A program made the translations under genes and the position numbers. This document shows, piece by piece, positions 15,492 through 24,242 of a stretch of DNA of 29,960 bases. Below the pieces are notes generated by a model that ran no database searches, was not told the origin of the DNA, and saw only the letters and a program-made list of their open reading frames with translations. The stretch lies in the NCBI GenBank assembly GCA_046597455.1, contig JBKJKJ010000436.1, positions 1-29,960 of the forward strand, given 5' to 3'. This DNA comes from JAQGMV01 sp046597455. Lineage in GTDB: Bacteria; Pseudomonadota; Gammaproteobacteria; Burkholderiales; SG8-41. Numbering within the stretch: the first letter of the stretch is position 1; every line of letters begins with the position of its first letter.

Positions 15492-16589
15492 TCAGGAGAC
15501 TGCGAGCATGCGATCCAGCGCGATGCGTGCGAGTTCCGCCTCGTGTGCAGGAACCTTGATCTGGTTCACGACTTTGCCGGCCACGAGATTTTCGAGACTC
15601 CAAGCGAGGTGCTGCGGGTCGATACGCGCCATCGTCGAGCACATGCACACGGTGGGCGCCATGAACTGCACGACCTTGCCTTGCGGTTTGAACTCGTCCG
15701 CGATGCGGTTGACGAGATTCAGCTCGGTCCCCACCAGCCATCGCGTGCCGGGGGCGCTCTGGGCAACCGTCTTGATAATGAAATCGGTCGATCCGACGTA
15801 ATCCGAGAGTTTGCACACTTCGAAATTGCACTCAGGATGGCTGATGACCATGCCGGTGGGGTTTTGTTGCCTCCACCGGAGCACATGCTGTGCCTGAAAC
15901 ATCTGATGAACCGAGCAATGTCCTTTCCACAGCAGGATCTTCGCCATTTTGATCTGCTGCGGCGTGAGGCCGCCCAGCGGCTCGTCGGGATCCCATACCA
16001 ACATCTCGGCCAGGGGAATGTCCAAGAGATAACCCGTCCAGCGCCCGAGGTGCTGGTCGGGGAAAAACAGGACTTTCTCGCGGCGCGCGAGCGACCACTG
16101 GAGGATTTCACGCGCGTTCGTGGAAGTGCAGACGATACCGCCGTGCTCGCCGCAGAATGCTTTCAGGTCCGCAGCCGAGTTGATATAGGTCACCGGAGTG
16201 ACTTTGTCGTCCGGATCAAGCACCTCGCCGATTTCCCGCCACGCGCGCTCGACCTTTGCGAGATTCGCCATGTCGGCCATCGAGCACCCTGCCGAGAGGT
16301 CGGGCAGGATGGCCTTCTGGTGAGGCTTGGACAGGATATCAGCGACTTCAGCCATGAAATGCACGCCGCAGAACACGATGTATTCGGCATCGGTCTGGGA
16401 GGCGAGCTTCGAGAGCCGCAGCGAATCCCCGGTGAGATCGGCGTGCTTGTACACGTCGGCTCGCTGGTAATGGTGGCCGAGGATCACCGCGCGCGCTCCG
16501 AGCGCGTGCTTCGCGGCGATGATGCGCGCCTCGCACGCCTCATCCGCCAGCGGCTTGAAGCGATCAAAAGTGATCGTGCTCACGTCCAT
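15492..16589 (-). CDS. nadA: Quinolinate synthase A
   Basis: A 365-residue [4Fe-4S] enzyme that condenses iminoaspartate with dihydroxyacetone phosphate to quinolinate in de novo NAD synthesis. The three expected cluster ligands are Cys102 (SAGCSMAD), Cys225 (WKGHCSVH) and Cys317 (VCMCSTMA). Other family segments are ILGHHYQRADV, GDSLRLSKLA, YINSAADLKA, PDQHLGRWTG and HPECNFEVC. ATG 16589 is preceded by GAGGAGAGGA, an excellent ribosome site; a GTG 66 bp upstream has none. nadB and nadC are not in the window. The gene sits between nudB and ybhP on the same strand, with 138 bp in front, so it may have its own promoter. Confidence 0.96.
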   Translation of the reverse strand: MDVSTITFDRFKPLADEACEARIIAAKHALGARAVILGHHYQRADVYKHADLTGDSLRLSKLASQTDAEYIVFCGVHFMAEVADILSKPHQKAILPDLSAGCSMADMANLAKVERAWREIGEVLDPDDKVTPVTYINSAADLKAFCGEHGGIVCTSTNAREILQWSLARREKVLFFPDQHLGRWTGYLLDIPLAEMLVWDPDEPLGGLTPQQIKMAKILLWKGHCSVHQMFQAQHVLRWRQQNPTGMVISHPECNFEVCKLSDYVGSTDFIIKTVAQSAPGTRWLVGTELNLVNRIADEFKPQGKVVQFMAPTVCMCSTMARIDPQHLAWSLENLVAGKVVNQIKVPAHEAELARIALDRMLAVS

Positions 16590-16727
16590 TCCTCTCCTCG
16601 TCCTCCGGGCCCGACAGGAAACATCGAACATACCATAATGCTGCAAAAAATCCACTTTGGGCTAGAGCCGGCGGCTATGCGCCCTGTCCCAAACCACCCG
16701 GACGCAATCGGACCGGGACATTCGCCC

Positions 16728-17201
16728 CTAAGTTCCCTTTTTAGGCGATGAAATGCGCTGCGGAAGCTGTCGGATTGCCTCCGCGTTGCTCCAGGAGAAC
16801 GCACGCTCAGCCGCTTCCTGCCAGGGCAGCCACGCATAGGCGAGATGCTCGCGCGGCGCGAGAGTGATTTCCAGGGGCCGCGGGACCTCCACGCCGAATA
16901 CGTGCTCGATGTTGTGGGTCACGCCAGGCGCGTAGCGATGGCGCCACTGCGCATAGATCTCGAACTGGTTCTGCCTCGCCCAATCAGTCAAACCGTAGCG
17001 TGTGGCGTCAATTCCGGTTTCCTCGGCCAGTTCGCGCACAGCAGTCTCCTCGAGCGTCTCAAGGGCGTTTTGGCTACCGGTCACCGACTGCCAGAATCCG
17101 GGCCGGTCGGCCCGTTCGATCAGGAGCACCTGGAGATCAGGCGTATAGACCACCACGAGCACCGATATCGGCGTCTTGTAGCCCTTCGCGCTCAAATCCA
17201 C
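16728..17201 (-). CDS. nudB: Dihydroneopterin triphosphate diphosphatase (Nudix)
   Basis: A 157-residue Nudix hydrolase that removes pyrophosphate from dihydroneopterin triphosphate in folate synthesis. The complete Nudix box GX5EX7REUXEEXGU occupies residues 42-64 (Gly42, Glu48, Arg56-Glu57, Glu60-Glu61, Gly63). The N terminus YKTPISVLVVVYT, the segment ERADRPGFWQSVTG and the later THNIEHVFGVEVP fit NudB. The start is GTG 17201, overlapping the barstar-like gene by 10 bp; a TTG at 17195 would give a 4-bp TTGA overlap and two fewer residues. The C-terminal basic tail SSPKKGT is unremarkable. Tight overlap implies co-translation with the RNase/inhibitor genes. Confidence 0.93.
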   Translation of the reverse strand: MDLSAKGYKTPISVLVVVYTPDLQVLLIERADRPGFWQSVTGSQNALETLEETAVRELAEETGIDATRYGLTDWARQNQFEIYAQWRHRYAPGVTHNIEHVFGVEVPRPLEITLAPREHLAYAWLPWQEAAERAFSWSNAEAIRQLPQRISSPKKGT

Positions 17202-17599
17202 GGCGGCAGCTCAGCGACGCCCTCGACAAATACGACGAAAGCTTTCCCGGACGCCTTCCAGTACGAAGCCGTTTCCGAAAGCACGTCGAGCAACGTCGCC
17301 CACTCGACTCCCAGCACGCTTGCCGCGTGAGACGCATGGGTGAGATGAAGTACCCATGCCCCCGCCGGACGTGTAGACAAATCCTGCAGGACGTCCGCCA
17401 GGGCGTCCCAGTTGTGCCCAAAAGTCCGGGAAAGGCTGAGCGCTTTTGCAAATTCGTCCAGAAGCTCACGCTTGCTGCTCACAGGGGTGAGATCGATGTC
17501 GATCCACAGTGCGTACTCGCCTACGCTGTGCCGGACAGCTTCGAGATGGGCAGGTGCGCGGTAGACTGCGGACCTTGCGGCGGTGAGCAGCGGGGTCAT
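17192..17599 (-). CDS. Barstar-family ribonuclease inhibitor
   Basis: A 135-residue cytoplasmic protein (no signal peptide) with the barstar fold. The first 28 or so residues are an extension; the core begins with YALWIDIDLTPVSSKRELLDEFAKAL. The family motif FGHNWDALADVL spans residues 60-71. In Bacillus barstar the two acidic residues that plug the barnase active site are Asp35 and Asp39; they align to Asp65 and Asp69 here, and both are retained. The ATG overlaps the stop of the RNase gene as ATGA, so toxin and inhibitor are translationally coupled, with the inhibitor second. It most likely protects the cell from the RNase encoded just upstream before export. Confidence 0.9.
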   Translation of the reverse strand: MTPLLTAARSAVYRAPAHLEAVRHSVGEYALWIDIDLTPVSSKRELLDEFAKALSLSRTFGHNWDALADVLQDLSTRPAGAWVLHLTHASHAASVLGVEWATLLDVLSETASYWKASGKAFVVFVEGVAELPPWI

Positions 17600-17994
17600 T
17601 GTCGAATGCGCCTGAACGATCGGTAGTGGTCGTCGGTGTAATAGAGCTCGCCGTTGCGCCCCGCGACGATGCGGCGCGCCCCACGGTGCGTCACGCCGGG
17701 AGTCGCGACGGTGTATTCGCGATAATACCCGTGCTCGCGCGCAGGCAGCGCGCGCTCGCGATTTCCGAATACGACATCATCGCGGTGATGGGGATAAGGC
17801 CCGCCGCGCTGTATGAGCGCCACCGTGCGGCGGCCTTCGGGCGGCAGTTCCGCATACGCCATGACTGCGATCGCGCCGGGGTCGCTCCGGTGGGAGCGGG
17901 CCCACGCCGGGGCCGTCGCCGCGGCGAGCGCAAGGACCACGGCAACCACAGCAATCGCGAACCGCGCGAGAAAGGATTTCGACGGATCACTCAC
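17596..17994 (-). CDS. Secreted guanyl-specific ribonuclease (RNase N1/T1/Sa family)
   Basis: A 132-residue exported RNase of the microbial N1/T1/barnase superfamily. Residues 9-32 are a signal peptide or membrane anchor (FAIAVVAVVLALAAA, then APAWA-RS). The mature domain is collinear with Streptomyces RNase Sa: LPPEGRRTVALI, GGPYPHHRDDVVFGNRE (guanine site, residues 64-80), and the catalytic set Glu93 (REYTV), Arg104, Arg108 (HRGARRI) and His123 (DDHYRSF). All key residues are present, so it should cleave RNA after G. The start is GTG 17994 with GAGG upstream. It follows aspS by 24 bp and overlaps its inhibitor gene by 4 bp. It may be released from the cell or act in the periplasm. Confidence 0.92.
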   Translation of the reverse strand: MSDPSKSFLARFAIAVVAVVLALAAATAPAWARSHRSDPGAIAVMAYAELPPEGRRTVALIQRGGPYPHHRDDVVFGNRERALPAREHGYYREYTVATPGVTHRGARRIVAGRNGELYYTDDHYRSFRRIRQ

Positions 17995-18018
17995 ACGAGC
18001 CTCACCCGCGCGCCGCCG

Positions 18019-19800
<1,782 letters not shown>

Positions 19801-19839
19801 AGTTTTACGATCGATTCAGTGTTGCGATGACGTGCCGCT

Positions 19840-20523
19840 TCAGCGGTTCACGGGCTGAGCCTGGTTTTCCGGCGCGGGCGGCGGGCGCTTGGGCGCCAGC
19901 CGTGGCGCGCGCCTGCCGTAGCCAGGCGCGACGACGCCCATGGAAACAATGTACTTGAGCGCTTCGTCGATGGACATGTCGAGTTCGATGACGGCGCTGC
20001 GCGGCACCATGACGAAATAGCCCCCGGTGGGATTCGGTGTGGTGGGCACGTAAATGCTGACGTAGTCGCCTTGCAGATGGTTCACCACGTCCCCGCCCGG
20101 GGTGCCCGTGAGAAAAGCGATCGTCCACATACCCGGACTGGGCCACTGCACCAGCACGGCTTTACGAAACGCCTGGCCGCCGGGGGAGAAGAGCGTATCG
20201 CTGACCTGCTTCACACCGTTATAGATGCTGTTGACCACCGGAATGCGCGCCAGCATGCGCTCGCCCACTCGTACCAGTCGCTGCCCGATGATATTGGCCG
20301 TGAAGAGGCCGGTGAGGAAAACGACCAGGACCGTGAGCACGACCCCCATTCCGGGGATGTAGATGCCCAGCCAGTGTTCCGGACGCAAGGCCGACGGAAG
20401 CAGCAGCAGCGTCTGATCCATCGTCCCCACGAGCAGCGTGAGCACCCACACCGTGATGACGAGGGGCACCCACACGACGAGTCCGGTAATGAAGTAACGC
20501 CGAATGGGACTCTTTGACGACAT
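19840..20523 (-). CDS. DUF502 family inner-membrane protein
   Basis: A 227-residue protein with two membrane helices (about residues 8-32 and 58-80) in the first 80 residues. A conserved soluble domain follows: RIPVVNSIYNGVKQVSDTLFS, FLTGTPGG, VYVPTTPNPTGGYFVMVPRS and LDMSIDEALKYIVSMGVVAP. The C terminus is a Pro/Arg/Ala-rich tail (GRRAPRLAPKRPPPAPENQ). DUF502 proteins are widely conserved and commonly sit beside aspS in betaproteobacteria; their function is not known to me. It lies between the FmdB-like gene and aspS, 137 bp downstream of the former. Confidence 0.93.
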   Translation of the reverse strand: MSSKSPIRRYFITGLVVWVPLVITVWVLTLLVGTMDQTLLLLPSALRPEHWLGIYIPGMGVVLTVLVVFLTGLFTANIIGQRLVRVGERMLARIPVVNSIYNGVKQVSDTLFSPGGQAFRKAVLVQWPSPGMWTIAFLTGTPGGDVVNHLQGDYVSIYVPTTPNPTGGYFVMVPRSAVIELDMSIDEALKYIVSMGVVAPGYGRRAPRLAPKRPPPAPENQAQPVNR

Positions 20524-20660
20524 ATCTGGAGAGGAAGGTGGGGGCCGCGATTTTCGCGGAACGGGACCGGTTTGTCAGGTCTTTCTTGCAAACGCGCCCC
20601 CCGGCGGACCGAGTGCAGGGGACAGTTTTCAGTTACCGGGCGCCCAGCGGGCACCGAGGT

Positions 20661-21002
20661 TCAAGTCGAGGGGGGTGTGCTGCTAACCGAAGGTGAGGCA
20701 GTATCCGACTTGGCCTCCTTCTTCGTCACCGAAGACTCAGGCTTGTCGTCCTTTTTCGACTCGGCGGCTGCAGATTTGTCCTTCGCGGGCGATTTTCCGG
20801 TGTCCGCTTTAGGCGAGCCGTTGTTCCTGAAATCGGTGACGTACCAACCGCTGCCCTTCAACTGAAAGCCAGCTGCGGTCAACATTTTGTCGAAGGTGGG
20901 CTTGCCACATTCCGGGCAGTCTGTGAGACGTGGGGCACTCACTTTCTGCAGGTATTCCTTCTGAAACCCGCACGTCGCGCAACGATACTCATAAATGGGC
21001 AT
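20661..21002 (-). CDS. FmdB/CxxC_CxxC_SSSS zinc-ribbon protein
   Basis: A 113-residue protein. The N-terminal zinc ribbon has Cys8, Cys11, Cys29 and Cys32 (MPIYEYRCATCG ... DCPECGK), then KMLTAAGFQLKGSGWYVTDF, the usual end of the family domain. From about residue 64 the protein is a low-complexity Lys/Ser/Ala/Asp/Pro tail without predicted fold. ATG 21002 is supported by TGGAGC at a good distance; the frame stays open 18 bp further without a better start. The role is unknown; FmdB relatives are named after a putative regulator of a formamide-degradation operon. It heads the leftward run that includes aspS. Confidence 0.92.
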   Translation of the reverse strand: MPIYEYRCATCGFQKEYLQKVSAPRLTDCPECGKPTFDKMLTAAGFQLKGSGWYVTDFRNNGSPKADTGKSPAKDKSAAAESKKDDKPESSVTKKEAKSDTASPSVSSTPPST

Positions 21003-21027
21003 AATTGCTCCAGAACGCAAAAAAGTT

Positions 21028-21033
21028 ATTATA
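21028..21033 (-). promoter_or_regulatory. -10 element for the FmdB-DUF502-aspS run
   Basis: On the minus strand a perfect TATAAT lies 25 bp before the ATG at 21002, within an AT-rich island. No consensus -35 is visible at 17 bp. It would start transcription near 21021 and is the only candidate promoter seen for the leftward genes from 21002 through the RNase, barstar and nudB. Confidence 0.5.
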
Positions 21034-21157
21034 CCTTAATCGGTTAGAGCCGACTTACGCAGGATGTGGGGTCGCTCTACGGGATTGCAAGCACTCAGCG
21101 CTGCCGCGCTGCAGCAACAAACCCATGCCAGCCTTTTCGATCACCCGACGACACAAC

Positions 21158-22339
21158 ATGAGATCTAAAGTCACGCCCAGACGGATGCAGGCTCGTCTGC
21201 CACGCCTGTGCTTACACGCGGCCCTGGTCTTCGTGACGGCGCTGATCGCGCCCGCGGCGATCGCCGTCGACGAAGACGGCGCGCCGACCAATGTCTATAT
21301 GACGGGGGCCGAGGTTCGAATCGACCGCCCCGTGGAAGGCGATCTCGTGGCGGCCGCAGGGCGCATCCACGTCGATCAGCCGGTCGGCGGCGATGTGGTC
21401 CTGGGCGCGGGTTCCGTCGATGTGCAGGCCCCGATCGGCGAGGACTTGAGGGCTGCGGGCGGCATCGTCACTCTCGCCAACCGCGTTCAGGGTGAGGTTC
21501 TCGTTGCCGCCGGACGCATCGTCATCAACACAGGGGCCGAGATACACGGAGAGGCATGGCTAGCGGCGGCTCACGTCACGCTGGGTGGGCGCGCCTTGTC
21601 CGGCGTAAAGGTCTACGCCCGGGACATCATCGTGTCCGGAGAAATCTACGGACCGCTCGAAATTTCCGGCGATCGCATTGAGATACGCGACAACGCCCGT
21701 GTATACGGCGACGTGACGTACTCGAGCGCCGGCGAGATCCGGATCCATCCCGGTGCTCAGATTGCCGGGACCGTCAGGCGTACGCAAAGCAAACTCGAAG
21801 TGCACCAGCCGGCGGCCGCCATACCCGGGCTCAAACCCATGCGCCCGCTGCTCATGGCGGCGCTGTTCGCGATCGGCGTGCTGATCCATGTGCTTTTCCC
21901 GCGTTACATGGCCGCCGCCGTGCACACGCTCGGCGCCTTGCCGGTCAAGAGTCTGGGATTGGGGAGCGCACTGTTTTTCAGTGTTCCACCGCTCGCAGTC
22001 TTGCTGGTGATCACGATCATCGGAATACCCGTAGGGGTCATCCTCGCCGCAGCCCACAGCGTCGCACTATTCGTGGGCTATCTTGTGAGTGCCTTTTTTA
22101 TCGCCGCCAAGCTCGGACAGGCGCTCCACAGGCCGGCGCTCACCAACTGGCAGCGCTATGCGTTCTTCGCTGTCGCCCTGCTGCTTCTGGCACTGGCGAC
22201 GAGTATCCCTTACGTCGGGCTGCTCGTGCTGCTGCTCGCGATGGCTGCAGGACTGGGAGCGATCGTGCTGCAGCGCTTCGGCCGGCTCACGGGCACCGTC
22301 AAGGCCGCCGGGAACCCCGATACCTGGCCGGCAGCCTGA
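21158..22339 (+). CDS. Exported beta-helix (bactofilin-like) and polytopic membrane protein
   Basis: A 393-residue protein of unknown function. Residues 1-36 are a signal peptide (LHAALVFVTALIAPAAIA). Residues about 45-215 are short repeats of the pattern [IV]xGDxxxxAGxxxxxG (EGDLVAAAGRI, GGDVVLGAGSV, GEDLRAAGGIV, QGEVLVAAGRI), as in bactofilin-type right-handed beta-helices. From residue 228 there are about five to six hydrophobic helices, including a long block VPPLAVLLVITIIGIPVGVILAAAHSVALFVGYL. Proteins of this architecture are annotated as polymer-forming cytoskeletal-like. I chose ATG 21158, as it gives the best signal peptide; ATG 21185 and 21125 are alternatives. The acyltransferase gene begins 1 bp after the stop. 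Confidence 0.75.
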   Translation: MRSKVTPRRMQARLPRLCLHAALVFVTALIAPAAIAVDEDGAPTNVYMTGAEVRIDRPVEGDLVAAAGRIHVDQPVGGDVVLGAGSVDVQAPIGEDLRAAGGIVTLANRVQGEVLVAAGRIVINTGAEIHGEAWLAAAHVTLGGRALSGVKVYARDIIVSGEIYGPLEISGDRIEIRDNARVYGDVTYSSAGEIRIHPGAQIAGTVRRTQSKLEVHQPAAAIPGLKPMRPLLMAALFAIGVLIHVLFPRYMAAAVHTLGALPVKSLGLGSALFFSVPPLAVLLVITIIGIPVGVILAAAHSVALFVGYLVSAFFIAAKLGQALHRPALTNWQRYAFFAVALLLLALATSIPYVGLLVLLLAMAAGLGAIVLQRFGRLTGTVKAAGNPDTWPAA

Positions 22340-22340
22340 C

Positions 22341-23318
22341 GTGTCAGCTCCCGCTGCGCCCGAGGTCGCGAGCCCACTCGGAGGGCACCACCACAAATCC
22401 GACCGGCTCGTCGAGCAGGCACGCACCAAAGGCGTCATCGCCGCGGCAGTCATTTACCCCTGCAGTGCCGCGGCGCTCGAAGGCGCCCGGGAAGCGCGCG
22501 CCGCCGGACTGATAGACCCGATACTGGTGGGTCCTCGCGAACTGATCGAGCGCATCGCCGACGAGCACGGCATCGACCTCGCGGGGACGTCGATCGTCGA
22601 GGTCGGAGAGCCCGTCGAAGCGAGTTACCGGGCGGCGGCGCTCGTGCACGAAGGCCGCGCGCACATTCTGGTGAAAGGCAGTCTGCACACCGACGAGCTC
22701 ATGAAAGCGGTCGCCGCGCGCAAAGCCGGACTGCTGACATCACGCCGCGTCAGTCACGTATTCGTGATGGACGTGCCTCACCACGACCGCCTGCTTTTTA
22801 TCGCCGACGCGGCCATCAACGTCGCCCCCAAGCTGCGGGTCAAGCGCGACATCACTCAGAGCGCCATCGATCTCGCGCACGCAGCCGGGATCGCTGTCCC
22901 CAACGTCGCCGTGCTGTCAGCCATCGAGACCGTGAACGATTCGATGCCCTCGACCCTCGACGCAGCGGCATTGAAAGAGATGGCGCAGCGCGGAGAAATC
23001 ACCGGCGGCATCGTTGACGGGCCGTTCGCACTCGACAACGCGATCTCGGCTCAAGCCGCGCGCATCAAAGGCATCGATTCTCCCGTCTCGGGCGCGGTCG
23101 ACATTCTGATCGTCCCCGGAATCGAAGCGGGGAACATTCTGTATAAAGCGCTGGTTTATCTCAGCGGCGCGGTTGCAGGCGGAATCGTCATGGGTACGCG
23201 CGCCCCGATCGTTCTGACGAGTCGCGCGGACAGCGCCGCAAGCCGGGTCGCTTCGGCAGCGCTGGCGTGCCTGCTCGTTCATCACAGACGCGCTCACCTT
23301 GCGCAGGAAGGACGGTGA
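22341..23318 (+). CDS. Phosphate acetyl/butyryltransferase
   Basis: A 325-residue enzyme of the PTA/PTB family that interconverts an acyl-CoA and an acyl phosphate. Typical segments are AVIYPCSAAALEGAREA, LVGPRELI, LVKGSLHTDELMKAV, RRVSHVFVMDVP, FIADAAINVAPKL, KRDITQSAIDLAHAAGI, GIVDGPFALDNAIS, DILIVPGIEAGNILYKAL and GIVMGTRAPIVLTSRADS. The sequence resembles the phosphotransferase half of MaoC/PTA fusion proteins, but there is no MaoC domain here and no acetate kinase in the window. The start is GTG at 22341, just after the previous stop; the first 18 residues (Ala/Pro/His-rich) are not conserved-looking, so the exact start is not certain. Confidence 0.88.
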   Translation: MSAPAAPEVASPLGGHHHKSDRLVEQARTKGVIAAAVIYPCSAAALEGAREARAAGLIDPILVGPRELIERIADEHGIDLAGTSIVEVGEPVEASYRAAALVHEGRAHILVKGSLHTDELMKAVAARKAGLLTSRRVSHVFVMDVPHHDRLLFIADAAINVAPKLRVKRDITQSAIDLAHAAGIAVPNVAVLSAIETVNDSMPSTLDAAALKEMAQRGEITGGIVDGPFALDNAISAQAARIKGIDSPVSGAVDILIVPGIEAGNILYKALVYLSGAVAGGIVMGTRAPIVLTSRADSAASRVASAALACLLVHHRRAHLAQEGR

Positions 23319-23423
23319 AGCGCCGCGATCGCAAGCGCCGATGCCCGGGCGCTCACGCAAGCAGCGTTCGGGTTACCGTTTGCGCGCTCACCGGCGCCTG
23401 AGCCGGTCCGCGCGCTCGCGCGG

Positions 23424-23870
23424 CTAGAACGGAATGTCGTCGTCCATTTCGTCGAAGCCGCCGCCTTTGCGCGCCGGCGCTTTCGCGCTGGGCGCGCCGG
23501 CTGCCGCCGGCTCGCGGCTCATCGACTCCGCACCACCACCCCGGCCGCCGAGAAGCTGCATACGGTCAGCGACGATTTCGGTGGAAAAACGCTCCTGCCC
23601 TTCCTTGTCCTGCCACTTGCGCGTGCGTATGCGGCCTTCCACATAAACCGGCGAGCCCTTTTTCAGATACTCGCCTGCGATTTCAGCGACCTTGCCGAAG
23701 AAGGCGACGCGATGCCATTCGGTGTGTTCCTGTTTCTCACCGCTTTTGTCTTTCCACGTGTCGGTCGTGGCGATGCGGATGTTCGTGACGGCGTCCCCGC
23801 TCGGCAGGTAACGCGTTTCCGGATCGGCGCCGAGATTGCCGATGAGTATCACTTTGTTGACCGAGGCCAT
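23424..23870 (-). CDS. ssb: Single-stranded DNA-binding protein
   Basis: A 148-residue SSB. The OB fold occupies residues 1-110 (MASVNKVILIGNLGADPETRYLPSG, EWHRVAFFGKVAEIAGEYLKKGSPVYVEGRI, RKWQDKEGQERFSTEIVADRMQLL). A Gly/Ala-rich linker follows, and the C terminus is DEMDDDIPF, the acidic tip that recruits partner proteins. The length is slightly shorter than Escherichia coli SSB (178) because the linker is short. It is divergent from uvrA, as in many proteobacteria. No LexA-type CTGT-N8-ACAG box is visible in the intergenic region. Confidence 0.97.
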   Translation of the reverse strand: MASVNKVILIGNLGADPETRYLPSGDAVTNIRIATTDTWKDKSGEKQEHTEWHRVAFFGKVAEIAGEYLKKGSPVYVEGRIRTRKWQDKEGQERFSTEIVADRMQLLGGRGGGAESMSREPAAAGAPSAKAPARKGGGFDEMDDDIPF

Positions 23871-23872
23871 TG

Positions 23873-24076
23873 TCAGCTCACTTTTCCTGTAATCGTTCGG
23901 ACCACATTTTGTTCGTCAAACTCCGCGCTGTCCACCTGCGTATACATCGAGCCTTGCGCCGACCCGGTCAGCCCCATCGCTTTGGCGCCAAGCACGTCGC
24001 GCGTCGAATCGGCTGCCTTCGCCATCACCGCCGCAGATATCTCCGGCGCCCCGCATGCGCGGCCAAGTACGACCAT
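23873..24076 (-). CDS. Possible small hypothetical protein upstream of ssb
   Basis: A 67-residue frame ending 2 bp before the ssb start, on the same strand. The product is mixed-polar (MAKAADSTRDVLGAKAMGLTG, then an acidic stretch VDSAEFDEQNVV); G/C-ending codons are common, as in real genes of this window. There is no good ribosome site before the ATG at 24076 or the internal one at 24025, and I recognise no family. It could be a leader peptide gene coupled to ssb, or chance. Confidence 0.3.
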   Translation of the reverse strand: MVVLGRACGAPEISAAVMAKAADSTRDVLGAKAMGLTGSAQGSMYTQVDSAEFDEQNVVRTITGKVS

Positions 24077-24224
24077 TTAAAGCGCGCACCCCATGGGTGA
24101 TGTCGTTTTACGGCAGCAGGTTCGAAGCCGCGTTCGAGATCCGCTGCTGTCAGGCGAGCGCGCCGCTTACGAGCCCATCGCTGCCGGTTCGTGAGTAGTT
24201 CGTGTGATCGGTCCCCCAGTCCGG

Positions 24225-24230
24225 TATATT
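24225..24230 (+). promoter_or_regulatory. Candidate uvrA -10 element
   Basis: TATATT lies 13 bp before the uvrA ATG (24243). If used, transcription would begin only a few bases before the ATG, giving a nearly leaderless mRNA, which fits the lack of a strong Shine-Dalgarno. The -35 is not clear. Confidence 0.35.
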
Positions 24231-24242
24231 AATGGGTTTGCC

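Larger units (their letters stand above)
23871..24242. other. Divergent ssb-uvrA intergenic region, 372 bp
   Basis: No recognisable gene is present. The left part carries a possible 67-codon ORF on the minus strand (23873-24076), listed separately. The right part has the uvrA -10 candidate. I searched by eye for a LexA box and found none, and I saw no terminator hairpin. In several betaproteobacteria, as I recall, an MFS gene lies between these two genes; nothing hydrophobic is left of one here. Confidence 0.5.

Noticed and set aside
15294..16751. 485-codon plus-strand frame over nadA
   Set aside because: Antisense to nadA, whose cluster cysteines and start site are clear.
23871..24242. LexA (SOS) box expected between ssb and uvrA
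   Set aside because: No CTGT-N8-ACAG or close variant was found by eye on either strand.
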